A stretch of DNA of 64,000 bases from Pseudorhodobacter turbinis (GCF_005234135.1 NZ_CP039964.1:186001-250000), one strand, 5' to 3'. Shown: positions 46,738 through 55,719, counted from the stretch's first letter. Numbers and translations: made by a program. Notes: generated by a model not told the origin, from the letters alone.

Positions 46738-47910
46738 TCAGCGGTTCGGCGGTGGCGGGAGGGCCGCACGCAATGCGTCTTCGGTGATACCCAACTTTTC
46801 GGCTGCAACCGCCATATCTGGCGGGCCGGCTTGTGGGTCACCCAACGCTTGCATCAGCGCATCAGGTGTCACACCAAGCGCCTCAGCCGCTACTTCAAAA
46901 CCGGGGGGCATTTGCCCCGATGCGCCGCCACCCGGCCGTGGTGGTTCATTACGCCCACCCAGACCTGCCCGTGTCGCACCCACGCCAGCCGTTGCTGTGG
47001 TTGAGAAGTTGTGCATGGCCTGCACACCAACCAGACAGGCGGGCAAGTTCGGAAAGTCATCGGTCGCGTGATAGTGGTAGGTCTCGCCCGCAGGTGTCGC
47101 CCCGATATGACCGTTGCATGTATCAAGGCCGGTCACAGCTGCGCCATCCGCTTCACGGCTGCCAAACATCGCAAACCCGTCGAAAGCATAGCCGAACAGG
47201 GCCGCACTATTCTGTTCCAAAGCGCAATCTGCATCGACGCCTTCTTTCTCATAGACCGTCTCAATGTCTGTTGACGTGGCGTGCCAATGATACCAGCCAC
47301 CGGGATCGATATGGCCACCGCAGGTATCAAGTGCTGGCATATGTCCGGTCGCTTGAACGCTGGGCGCATCGGAAAAGATCGGCACACCGTCAAGCGCCAC
47401 ACCAACTTTGGACACAGTGCCCAGCCTCGTGGGACTGTCCGCCATCATCGGGGTGGCAGGCAGCAGCATGGTAATCTCTACGCTTTCATCGGGCGAGACG
47501 TTGATGCAGGCGTGGTCGACTGCCGGTTGTTCCGTCGCTATGTCAACAATATGAATTGTCCCGTCGTCGTCAAAGAAGCGGTAGCCCAAATCATCAAGCA
47601 TCTTGAGGAACGCGCCGTCCACACGGTAGAGCTTGGCGTTCTCTCCAGTCCATTCCCAAACACCCCCTGCACCCTCCATAGTTGCGGGGCAAAACGGCCC
47701 GATCTCCAGACCTTCAGGAAGATAATTGACCGTGATCTTGTAGCAGGTCGATGCTGTGCCGTTCTCCAGCGTGCAATCCACTGTTACGGGCTGTTCAGCA
47801 AAAGCTGTATCGGAAAACTCTTCGATATCGGGATGAGCAAGTGCCATTTGCGCAAAGCCGAGCGCCCCGAGCATTACCACGCTCGGCCAGACGAGGGTTG
47901 AACGTTTCAT
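46738..47910 (-). CDS. YHYH-domain exported protein, larger paralogue
   Basis: A 390-residue exported protein with a signal peptide (about 1-25, ending ALA). It has YHYH-type motifs in GGHIDPGGWYHWHATSTD (near 199-216) and GETYHYHATDDF (near 273-284), plus DTCGGH and DTCNGH cysteine pairs like its paralogue at 43.9 kb. The C-terminal third is unlike the paralogue: a Gly/Pro-rich linker (GLGGRNEPPRPGGGASGQMPP) and two short repeats LGVTPDALMQALGDPQ / LGITEDALRAALPPP. These repeats may be a docking region. Function is unknown; the shared gene neighbourhood with a lectin, patatin and two-component system argues for one extracytoplasmic process. Confidence 0.83.
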   Translation of the reverse strand: MKRSTLVWPSVVMLGALGFAQMALAHPDIEEFSDTAFAEQPVTVDCTLENGTASTCYKITVNYLPEGLEIGPFCPATMEGAGGVWEWTGENAKLYRVDGAFLKMLDDLGYRFFDDDGTIHIVDIATEQPAVDHACINVSPDESVEITMLLPATPMMADSPTRLGTVSKVGVALDGVPIFSDAPSVQATGHMPALDTCGGHIDPGGWYHWHATSTDIETVYEKEGVDADCALEQNSAALFGYAFDGFAMFGSREADGAAVTGLDTCNGHIGATPAGETYHYHATDDFPNLPACLVGVQAMHNFSTTATAGVGATRAGLGGRNEPPRPGGGASGQMPPGFEVAAEALGVTPDALMQALGDPQAGPPDMAVAAEKLGITEDALRAALPPPPNR

Positions 47911-48143
47911 TAGAAGTATCCTTTTCGGAAGAAAATAAATGGAAATTCGGCGAGCTTTACTGTGTAGAGATGTGGTTGCTGTGGGCCTCGTGGAACACGA
48001 GTCGCCCGGCCACCCTGAAAGCTAAGGCCATAGAAAATGCGCCTCCAGGAGTTTTGGGTGCTCTATGTTTCATACATCACTCGGACCGTTGTCGCCCGAC
48101 AGACCCGCGACAGCTGGCCCGCCGCCTTCAAGCGCATTATCCC

Positions 48144-48353
48144 TCAACGCGCCCGAGAGCTTGGCCCGAGATTGTTACGCCGGACTACCCCGCCTGCATT
48201 GTTCTCAGCCCCATCTAAGGGAGTAGCCTGAGCATGCGCTTCGGTCGGGAACGGCGTCGCGTTAAGGGCAGAAGGGAATGTGTCTTTCCGGCCATCTGAA
48301 AGCGAGACAGCCGAGGCGAACAGAAATACGGGCAGCTTCAGGAGATAATCCAT
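48144..48353 (-). CDS. Small predicted exported protein, 69 residues
   Basis: A short ORF starting at the ATG at 48353, with GAAAGGAAAG as ribosome site. It begins MDYLLKLPVFLFASAVSLS, a possible signal peptide, then a polar part with TPFPTEAHAQATPLDGAENN and a basic end. No homologue is recognised and the coding evidence is modest. It follows the 131-residue exported protein by 49 bases on the same strand. Confidence 0.4.
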   Translation of the reverse strand: MDYLLKLPVFLFASAVSLSDGRKDTFPSALNATPFPTEAHAQATPLDGAENNAGGVVRRNNLGPSSRAR

Positions 48354-48402
48354 ATGCTTTCCTTTCGAGGTGTTTTCAACAAGTTGGATTTGGCGGCGCA
48401 GA

Positions 48403-48798
48403 TCAGCCTTTTTTCGGCGGATTTGCAGGAACACAGGCGAGAGGAACATTGGCTTCGGGCGACATACATTTGCCCTGAACTGCTTCACCGTTGCGACCCG
48501 AGAATTCACATGCTGACTGCGGGTTCACATTTGCACAGGCCTCAAGGGCTTCACGTGGCGGGCGCTTGCTTTGACCCGAGGGCGCAGATTGTGCAATCGT
48601 GAAGCCCTTATCCGTTACGTCAAGATTTTCAGCGTGGACCGAGGAAATGGCCAAAGCACTAATGACCACGACAGAAAGGATCAGCGATAGTTGATAAAAC
48701 TTTTTGCCTTCGGTTTTTGGGACGCTCGATCTGTAAATCGGGATTTTGCGATTTGCCGCGGATTTTGCACGGATCGCTTTGAATTTTTCGAGTAGCAT
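48403..48798 (-). CDS. Small exported cysteine-containing protein, 131 residues
   Basis: A protein with a basic head, a hydrophobic stretch (LSLILSVVVISALAISSVHA, about 38-57) and a polar mature part. The end has four cysteines (ACANVNPQSACEFSG, KCMSPEANVPLACVP), consistent with two disulfides in the periplasm or outside. AGGAGAACCAAA lies before the ATG. It is separated from the two-component genes upstream by about 150 bases on the same strand, so it could be a target of that system. It is not a recognised family. The long head before the hydrophobic segment is unusual for a cleaved signal, so a membrane anchor is possible. Confidence 0.6.
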   Translation of the reverse strand: MLLEKFKAIRAKSAANRKIPIYRSSVPKTEGKKFYQLSLILSVVVISALAISSVHAENLDVTDKGFTIAQSAPSGQSKRPPREALEACANVNPQSACEFSGRNGEAVQGKCMSPEANVPLACVPANPPKKG

Positions 48799-48952
48799 TT
48801 TGGTTCTCCTGTTTGGGCGTTGATTCGCCTCTTACAGGTTCGTTTTGCGCCTTCTTTGAGGAGCGAATTTGCAGCAATTATGCAGTGAAAATGCAGAGCG
48901 TAAAAAAACGCACGCTGTCCCATTTTTGGCTCAATTAGAATTGTGTTAAAGC

Positions 48953-49633
48953 CTATCCGTCGTAGGCATACCCCACACCATAAACCGAGCGAATGGGGTC
49001 CCATGCGCTAACCAGTGCAATTTTACGGCGCATGTTGCGGATATGGCTGTCGACTGTGCGGTCAAAAACCTCTGTGTCATCAGGAAAAGCCAGCGACAGA
49101 AGCTGATCCCGCGAGAAGACGCGTCCCGGCCGCGCAGCCAGCGATTGCAGTAACGTAAATTCCCGCCGCGTCAGATCAAGCGGGGTGCCATCAAGCGTGG
49201 CTTGCCAGCTATCCCCGTCAATCACGAGGCGGGTATCCGTGACGGGCGTTTGCGACTGCTCCCCCGTGGGCCGTCGTCGCAGGACCGCTCTGACCCGCGC
49301 GACCAACTCACGCGGCGAATAAGGTTTGCACATGTAGTCGTCGGCCCCCATCTCCAGCCCCAGCAAGCGGTCGATTTCTTCAACTTTGGCTGTGGTCATG
49401 ATGATCGGCACATCGGAGGTCTTTCGCACTTCGCGGCAGATGGTCAGGCCATCCACACCGGGCAGCATCAGATCAAGGATTATAAGGTCGTAGTTTCCGG
49501 CATGGGCCATCTCCACGGCACCTGTTCCCTCACCCAGCATCTCGATGCTCATGCCCTCGGCCAGCAGGTAGTCCCGCACAACTTCGGCAAGCGTGATTTC
49601 ATCCTCTACAATTAATATGCGTGGCGTCGTCAT
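48953..49633 (-). CDS. OmpR-family response regulator (BaeR-like)
   Basis: A 226-residue regulator. The receiver domain has acidic residues in VEDE (10-12) and the phosphoacceptor Asp54 in IILDLMLPG, with conserved TTAK and the switch Lys in YMCKPYSPREL. The C-terminal winged helix (TRREFTLLQSLAARPGRVFSRDQLL, DRTVDSHIRNMRRKI, SVYGVGYAYDG) is canonical. It overlaps the sensor kinase start by four bases (ATGA), so the kinase gene precedes it in one operon. It likely controls the exported-protein genes around it, though no shared operator was found. Confidence 0.93.
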   Translation of the reverse strand: MTTPRILIVEDEITLAEVVRDYLLAEGMSIEMLGEGTGAVEMAHAGNYDLIILDLMLPGVDGLTICREVRKTSDVPIIMTTAKVEEIDRLLGLEMGADDYMCKPYSPRELVARVRAVLRRRPTGEQSQTPVTDTRLVIDGDSWQATLDGTPLDLTRREFTLLQSLAARPGRVFSRDQLLSLAFPDDTEVFDRTVDSHIRNMRRKIALVSAWDPIRSVYGVGYAYDG

Positions 49634-51087
49634 GCAGTCCCTTTCGGCAGGTGTATGGCGATTTGAAGCCCGCCCATATCAGAGTGTCCGGCGGAAATCG
49701 TGCCGCCATGAGCCTCAACGATGGCCTTACAGACCGAAAGCCCCAATCCGGACCCTCCATAGGCGCGCGACCTTGATCCTTCCACACGGAAAAAGCGATC
49801 GAAAAACCTGTGCAAATCGCTCGCAGGGGCAGCGGGTGGCGTATCATCGACGGTGAGGAGCGCTCCGCCTTCATCCTCGTGCAAACTTACGCGCACGCGG
49901 CCCGGACCATCCGTATAACGGGCCGCGTTTTCAAGCAGATTGTCGATGACCTGACCGATCTGCCCGCGATCACAAGGCACCATCAGCTTTGACGGCAAGT
50001 CGAGGTCCAACTCGATCCTTTTGGCAGTCAACTTCGGTCGTGCCATCTCCGCAGCTTCGCGTGCCATCTGCGACAGATTTTCCTGAATAAGATACGTCGT
50101 CTGCTCTGCTTCACGCGCATAGGACAGGGTTTTTATATCCTGCACCAAACGCGAAAGCCGCATCAGCGCGGCATGCATTTCAGTCAGTGTCTTCTCATCC
50201 GGCTGGCGTATCCCGTCCTGCAGCGCTTCGATCTGCGCGCGCAGCACCGCGAGGGGGGTCTGCAACTCGTGACTTGTGTTTGAAATCCACTCCCGCTCGG
50301 TTTTAGCCGTCTGCTCCAGCGTCGCGGCCAAGGTGTTGTAGTGGCCAATCAGCTGCCCCAACTCGTCGGTGCGATCCTGTCTGATCCTCGCAGCATAATT
50401 CCCCGAAGCCATCGTTTTCGCACCGGTTTCCAGCCGCCTGATCGGCCCCAGCAGCTGACGCGCAATAATGTAGGCGGCAATAGCGGAAATCGCGATTGCG
50501 ATCAAAGCGGACAGCGCGAGAGAAAGATACTGGCCGCGCAAGAAGAAGGCATCGCTCTCGTTTCCCTGCGCAACCGGTGCGTTCAAACCGATGTAACCGA
50601 GAAGCCCTGTCCCAGTGCAATCATTCTGCGCACAAACAGGACGGCGTTCGTACCGCGCCGAGCGATTGATGTCGCCTAAAATCAGCATGCCACCTGATTC
50701 CAGAAGCACAAGCCGCTTTTCCAGCATCCCGTATTCACCCCCCGCGCCAAAGGGCGGCGGAGGCGTGGGCCTCGGTCCCGGAGTAGAACCAGGCGGTGGC
50801 GCAGGTCGGCCGCCCATCTCCGGACCCGGGCGCGGAACATGGGCGCGCACAAAATCATTCCAGTGTTGTGGGTCATTCGCAAATTCCGGCCACCCACTCG
50901 GATGTGCGTCAGCGAGCGCATCCACTAATTCATCGAACCGCGCCAGTTCCCCCTTGAGCAGATAGGTCGCAAATCCATCACGCATCCAGACCGCAACCGT
51001 CAGCGCCATTACTATGACGACCAGAACAGCGGTTGCTGCGATTGCAGTGAAGATTTTCGCGAACAACGACTTACGGATTTGTTTCAT
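49630..51087 (-). CDS. Sensor histidine kinase (BaeS-like) with proline-rich periplasmic loop
   Basis: A 485-residue membrane kinase. Membrane helices lie at about 14-34 and 187-212, enclosing a periplasmic sensor of about 150 residues. That sensor holds a Pro/Gly-rich stretch (84-113) and a CAQNDC cysteine pair (152/157), possible redox or metal sensing (inference). A HAMP segment follows, then the phospho-accepting His273 in NTSHELQTPLAVL, the N box QVIDNLLENAARYTDG and the G2 box YGGSGLGLSVC. The G1 motif reads DDTPP rather than DTGPG. The gene is first in the kinase-regulator operon. Confidence 0.92.
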   Translation of the reverse strand: MKQIRKSLFAKIFTAIAATAVLVVIVMALTVAVWMRDGFATYLLKGELARFDELVDALADAHPSGWPEFANDPQHWNDFVRAHVPRPGPEMGGRPAPPPGSTPGPRPTPPPPFGAGGEYGMLEKRLVLLESGGMLILGDINRSARYERRPVCAQNDCTGTGLLGYIGLNAPVAQGNESDAFFLRGQYLSLALSALIAIAISAIAAYIIARQLLGPIRRLETGAKTMASGNYAARIRQDRTDELGQLIGHYNTLAATLEQTAKTEREWISNTSHELQTPLAVLRAQIEALQDGIRQPDEKTLTEMHAALMRLSRLVQDIKTLSYAREAEQTTYLIQENLSQMAREAAEMARPKLTAKRIELDLDLPSKLMVPCDRGQIGQVIDNLLENAARYTDGPGRVRVSLHEDEGGALLTVDDTPPAAPASDLHRFFDRFFRVEGSRSRAYGGSGLGLSVCKAIVEAHGGTISAGHSDMGGLQIAIHLPKGTA

Positions 51088-51850
51088 TTCGCAGATATGG
51101 CACGGAATTGTGCAGATAGGGTGCAGAATTATACAAATTTGATCAGTTTGAGCCAGAGAGCGATTGCTACAGTAGCAAACTGTTATTCATCTCGTGGTAT
51201 CAATAGATATTTCTGGTCGATGAGACATTCGTCATGCGCAGGGCGATAGATGGCTCTGTAAAGCTTGAGTATCGGCCATTGATGCCTCAAAAATGCATCA
51301 CACAACCTCAACCATGCCAAGCGAACTTCTTATACATTGCTGCCATTCAGACAGATTCACAGCATAAGGTAGAATGGGCTCCAAGCGGACTTGCGGCAAT
51401 GCCGCGCGTGTTTTTTGCGCCAAATGCCCTGCCACCGGCCTGTACGATCACACCGGATAACTGCTATCTGCGCATAGCTGACCTTGATGGTTGGTGCAGG
51501 ATGGTTGGTTAGGCTTTCGCGGTCTTGAATGACCGCTTTCACCAATCTGCAGTAAGATGTGAGCAGGTGCAGCGAAGGTCCGCAACCTGATCATTGTCTT
51601 CCCCGATAACAATACCGACGGCGTTCGGAACGCACCTCCTCGAGACATTTGACGATGCTACGACAGCGACCGGCGATTGTTTTGCGGTTGGCGGCGTCCA
51701 TAGGCCAACACCAGAAGCAATCGGAGCAGGGCACGGGAAATTTCCAAGGTCAGTGGAACACTACTGGGCCGAGTATAGCCCTGAATTGTCAAATTCAGAC
51801 CGACACCCCAAAACGCTCGTTGGCTACGTTCATAATGCACAGAAAATGAT
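51088..51850. other. Low-coding region of 763 bases
   Basis: I see no supported gene here. The left end is AT-rich and likely holds the promoter of the two-component operon. The rest has short, broken frames on both strands with no recognisable family and probably represents mobile-element debris next to the Mu-type transposase fragment. Confidence 0.4.
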
Positions 51851-52680
51851 ATGTGCCTCCAAAGACACTGCTGGCGGAATTGCTCATCTCACAACAGGGC
51901 TTCAGCGACTTACGCGACAAATCGGGCATGGGCGGATGCGTCGGGCGCGCTCACCCCGTGGTCGATGGCTGTGAAGCCCGAACTAATGGTCACTGACAAC
52001 GGCCCGGCCTTTAAGTCAGAGGCGTTCACCAATTGCTGTCTCGATCTGCGTGTCGCAACATTACGAACACATGCAGGTGTTCCCGGCATGCGCGGGACGG
52101 GTGAACGTATTTTTGGCACATTGAGCACAGATTTAATGCCGCGACTGGTGGGGCGCACCTTCTCGAATTCTATTGAGCGAGGGGATTATAAGTCCGAGGA
52201 CAGAGCTTGTCTGGATGCAGAAGACGTTGCTTTCGTCTTGGTGCGTTGGGTTGTTGATATATATCACAACTCGCCGCACGAGGGTCTTGGTGGTCGCACC
52301 CCGCTGGAACAATGGGACGCTGATATTGAAGACGGGAACTACCCTCTGAGCGGGCTGCCAGATGTTGCCTCTAAGCGCCTTGCGTTCGGTAAGCGCCTCA
52401 AGTGTAAAGTCTCGCAGGAAGGCATCGTCGTAATGGGGGTCCAGTATCAGAGCCCGGAGCTCGGAATGTACTTTATGGGGATGGACACGAAGATCGTCGA
52501 AGTCCGCTGGGATCCTGAGAACCTTGGCGTAATCAGCGTCTATCTGGAGGGAATATGGCAGGTAGTGCCGTCCGTGTATGACCGTTTTGTCGGAATGCAT
52601 TTCCATGACTGGACGAAAGTGCGCCGGGCGCTTCGTGCAAAGTCAGCCTCCCGTACCCGCACCCAGCGCGCCGATAGCGC
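51851..52680 (+). pseudogene. Mu-type transposase, N-terminally truncated (fused to binding-protein fragment)
   Basis: The first 275 or so codons of a 589-codon ORF are the catalytic core and Mu C-terminal domain of an integrase-core transposase. ELMVTDNGPAFKSEAF carries the second catalytic Asp and GTGERIFGTLSTDLM the catalytic Glu. IYHNSPHEGLGGRTPLEQW and YQSPELGMYFMG (Mu-type beta barrel) follow. The N-terminal DNA-binding part and first Asp are missing, so it is inactive. At about 52680 the frame runs straight into an ABC binding protein. Confidence 0.78.
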
Positions 52681-53620
52681 CACCGCGGGGCTTGATGTGC
52701 TTGATCAAGGGGCTGAAATGATCGTGGTTTCTTGTGACTATGATTTTGGCGCACCGGCCGCGCTGGCGGCAGAGGGCGAAGGCATGATCAGCTTTTTCCT
52801 GTGTGCCGAGGATGTGAAGGCGGGGATTCAAGGCGTTGGCCCGAACAGTTTTTCGTCATCGGTGCTGGCGCCGGTTCAGGGGGCGACCATGGCCGAATGG
52901 GCCTATACCAAACGTGATGCCCGCCGCGCATTCGTGTTGGAGGATACCTATATCGAATATAACAAGGGCATTTGCACCGGTTTTGACTGGATGTTCCTGC
53001 AGCTTGAGGGTGCGCAAATCGTCGGCACCGATACGTTTAAAAACGATGATGCCTCCATCGCCAGCCAGATCACACGGATCAAATCCTTGGAGGAGGAACC
53101 CGATGTCATCATGCTGTGTTCGGTCATGCCGGGTGCCGCAGCCGCGGTGCGCCAGATCCGTGCCTCTGGCATCAACTCATTGATCTTGAATGGTTCTGCG
53201 GTAGATGGCTCTTACTGGCTGGATGCCATGCCAGGCCTTTCGGGGTTTGTCGTGCCGGTGCAGGGCTCGATCTATGGCGATGATCCGCGCCCCGAGGTAG
53301 AGGCGTTCAACGCGGCATATGAGTCCAAAACCGGCGCGCGGCCTGCCAGCCAATATGCCTATCCGGGTTATATTCTGATCGACCTTTGGGCCAAGGCGGT
53401 GGAGCGTGCGCAGACGGTTGACGGGGCCACAGTGACCGCCGAGCTGGAAAAGATGCGCGATGAGACGACCATCTTTGGTCCGCGCAGCTTTACCGCGTCC
53501 CTGCATCATCAAGATACGGCATTGATGCAGATCATCGAGATCACTGATGGCACGCCTGCACGGGTTGATGAATGGACCATCTCAAAGCCGGTTCCGCTTG
53601 ATGTCTTGATGGGGCGGTAA
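52681..53620 (+). pseudogene. Branched-chain-type ABC substrate-binding protein, N-terminal third missing
   Basis: From about residue 277 of the fused ORF the sequence is a Peripla_BP_6/LivJ-type binding protein: VLDQGAEMIVVSCDYDFGAPA, FFLCAEDVKAGIQGVGPNSF, FVLEDTYIEYNKGICTGF, PDVIMLCSVMPGAAAAVRQIRASG and SQYAYPGYILIDLWAKAVE. The signal peptide and about 100 N-terminal residues are replaced by transposase, so it cannot be exported. It belongs with the hyuB, livG and livF fragments at 42.1-43.3 kb. It lies next to the regulator and gabT genes, which are intact. Confidence 0.85.
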
Positions 53621-53651
53621 AATACTGGGGCGTGCGGAATCCGCGCGCCCT

Positions 53652-54230
53652 TCACAAATAGGGCGGTGTGCAGGCCGATACGACAATCGCCTCACAGTCG
53701 CCGATATTGCGAAAGCGGTGCGGTGCGGTGGATTCAAACAAAAAACTGTCGCCCGCTTTCAAAATCGCAGTTTCTTCCCCAACGGTTACCTCGATTTCCC
53801 CGGCAATAACCACGCCCCCCTCATGTGAGACATGCTCCAGCATCTGCTCGCCGGTATCGGCGCCGGGTTCATAGCGTTCATAGAGGATCTGCAAGTTATG
53901 CGCCTTTGCATCCCCGATTTGCTGCAAGGTAATTTTGCCGCGCGGGTCGTCCAATGTAGAGTAAAGCCGGGTTGTCAAATCGCGCAGGTCTTGGGGTTTG
54001 AAAAACACGGATTGGGTGTCCGGCGCATCGGGTTCAAAAAACTCTGACATGCTGACATTCAGGCCGCCCAATATCTTGCGCAAGGATGACACCGAGGGGC
54101 TGGAGCGATTGGTTTCGATCATCGATATCTGCCCATGCGGCACGCCCGATGCCTCGGCAAGCTGGCGTTGAGAGAGGGATGCATCCTGCCGCATCTCCCT
54201 AAGTCTTTGACCTACATCAAAATTTTGCAT
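53652..54230 (-). CDS. XRE-cupin transcriptional regulator (PuuR-like)
   Basis: A 192-residue regulator with an N-terminal helix-turn-helix (LREMRQDASLSQRQLAEASGVPHGQISMIETNRSSPS, about 11-47) and a C-terminal cupin domain (GVVIAGEIEVTVGEETAILKAGDSFLFESTAPHRF, about 133-168). This architecture and its place divergent from gabT match PuuR, the repressor of putrescine/GABA catabolism in E. coli. A perfect inverted repeat in the divergent spacer is its likely operator. It is convergent with the truncated binding-protein fragment. Confidence 0.9.
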   Translation of the reverse strand: MQNFDVGQRLREMRQDASLSQRQLAEASGVPHGQISMIETNRSSPSVSSLRKILGGLNVSMSEFFEPDAPDTQSVFFKPQDLRDLTTRLYSTLDDPRGKITLQQIGDAKAHNLQILYERYEPGADTGEQMLEHVSHEGGVVIAGEIEVTVGEETAILKAGDSFLFESTAPHRFRNIGDCEAIVVSACTPPYL

Positions 54231-54315
54231 GGTGTCCCTGCATTTTTCTTTCTTTTAGCTCTTGGCACGCCTGCGCACAATCCTTGGTGGTTTTGTGCGA
54301 GCTGTTACGAAAAGC

Positions 54316-54335
54316 TTGCGCAGTATATTGCGCAA
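54316..54335. promoter_or_regulatory. Probable operator TTGCGCA-N6-TGCGCAA
   Basis: A perfect 7-base inverted repeat (54316-54322 and 54329-54335) with a 6-base AT-rich spacer, in the 141-base gap between the XRE-cupin gene and gabT. A half-site TGCGCA lies further left near 54274. Position and symmetry suit a dimeric HTH repressor controlling both genes. Confidence 0.6.
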
Positions 54336-54371
54336 TGTTAGAGAAATATAGGTTTAATTCCGGAGGCTACC

Positions 54372-55667
54372 ATGACTGAATCTGCCCGCCTTTCTGCCCG
54401 TAAATCCGAAGCTGTTGCGCGCGGCGTTGCGACGCGTGGTATCTATGCCACTCGTGCCGAAAACGCCGAGCTGTGGGATGCCGAGGGTCGTCGCTTTATC
54501 GACTTTGCATCAGGCATTGCGGTGAACAACACCGGCCACCGCCACCCCAAAGTCATGGCCGCCGTGGCCGCGCAGGCAGAGGCTTTTACCCACACCTGCT
54601 TCCACGTCGCCCCGTATGAGGGCTATATTGCCCTCGCCGAGCGGTTGAATGCTGCGACGCCCGGTGATTTTGCCAAGAAGACCATGTTGGTAACGACCGG
54701 TGCCGAAGCGGTTGAGAATGCGGTCAAGATGGCGCGGGCCTTTACTGGCCGTTCTGGCATTGTTGCATTCTCGGGCGCGTTTCATGGCCGTACGTTGTTG
54801 GGTATGGCCCTGACCGGTAAGGTCGCACCCTACAAGAAAGGCTTTGGCGCGATGCCACCCGAAGTCGTTCATGCGCCTTTCCCGAACCCGATGCACGGCG
54901 TGTCAGTGGACGAAGCCATCAGTCATTTGAAGCGGCTGTTCGCCTCCTCGGTAGATCCAGAGCGGGTCGCGGCGATCATTATCGAGCCTGTGCAGGGCGA
55001 GGGTGGCTTTACCATCGCGCCGTTCGATTTCCTGCGCGAGCTGCGTACGATTTGTGATGAGCATGGTATTGTTCTTATCGCGGATGAGGTTCAGGCTGGT
55101 ATGGCCCGCACGGGGCGGATGTTCGGATTTGACCATTCGGGCGTGGCACCCGATCTGGTAACAATGGCCAAAGGGCTTGCGGGTGGTTTCCCGCTTTCGG
55201 CGGTGACGGGTCGCGCCGATATCGTCGATGCGCCAAACCCCGGCGGTATGGGCGGGACCTATGCGGGCAACCCCTTGGCCGTTGCCGCGGCCCATGCGGT
55301 GCTGGATGTGATCAAGGAAGAAGACCTTTGCGCGCGTGCCGATGAAATCGGCGAAGTGATCCGCGCCCGCCTGACCCAGATTGCCGCACGGCAGGGGATG
55401 GAATGCATTGGTGATGTACGTGGTTTGGGCGCTATGAACGCGTTTGAGCTGGTGACGGATCGCGACTCAAACGCTCCGGACGCCGCATTGACGGCTGCAA
55501 TCGTGGCCGAGGCCGAGGCGCGCGGGTTGATCTTGTTATCCTGTGGCACGCGCTACAATGTCATTCGCCTGCTGCCACCACTGACCATTCCGATGGATCA
55601 TCTGCAAGAGGCGCTGGATATTATCGAGGCGTCGATTGAAGCCGCTGTTATGACCCAAGCAGGCTGA
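54372..55667 (+). CDS. gabT: 4-aminobutyrate aminotransferase
   Basis: A 431-residue class III PLP-dependent aminotransferase that converts GABA and 2-oxoglutarate to succinate semialdehyde and glutamate. TTGAEAVENAVKMAR (PLP phosphate contact), GAFHGRTLLGMALTGK, IIEPVQGEGGF, LIADEVQAGMARTGRMFG and the PLP Lys near 267 in TMAKGLAGGFPLSAVTG are intact. GGAGGCTACC precedes the ATG. It is divergent from the PuuR-like regulator and followed by a GC-rich terminator. It is the only intact enzyme of the catabolic locus left here; the semialdehyde dehydrogenase gene is not in the window. Confidence 0.94.
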   Translation: MTESARLSARKSEAVARGVATRGIYATRAENAELWDAEGRRFIDFASGIAVNNTGHRHPKVMAAVAAQAEAFTHTCFHVAPYEGYIALAERLNAATPGDFAKKTMLVTTGAEAVENAVKMARAFTGRSGIVAFSGAFHGRTLLGMALTGKVAPYKKGFGAMPPEVVHAPFPNPMHGVSVDEAISHLKRLFASSVDPERVAAIIIEPVQGEGGFTIAPFDFLRELRTICDEHGIVLIADEVQAGMARTGRMFGFDHSGVAPDLVTMAKGLAGGFPLSAVTGRADIVDAPNPGGMGGTYAGNPLAVAAAHAVLDVIKEEDLCARADEIGEVIRARLTQIAARQGMECIGDVRGLGAMNAFELVTDRDSNAPDAALTAAIVAEAEARGLILLSCGTRYNVIRLLPPLTIPMDHLQEALDIIEASIEAAVMTQAG

Positions 55668-55683
55668 CTCTTCTTATCTCTAT

Positions 55684-55719
55684 CGCCCCCCCTTTGCCGA
55701 ATGGGCGGGGGGGGGGTCT
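55684..55719 (+). terminator. GC-rich terminator of gabT
   Basis: A run of seven C (55686-55692) faces a run of ten G (55707-55716), separated by about 14 bases and followed by TCTT. It lies 17 bases after the gabT stop. Confidence 0.55.

Noticed and set aside
51230..51600. A possible transposase tail on the minus strand
   Set aside because: Short frames contain no DDE or HTH signature that I can defend.
54372..55667. Acetylornithine aminotransferase instead of gabT
   Set aside because: Length (431), the GEGGF and DEVQAGMARTG forms and the PuuR-like divergent regulator favour GABA aminotransferase; ArgD-type enzymes are shorter (about 390).
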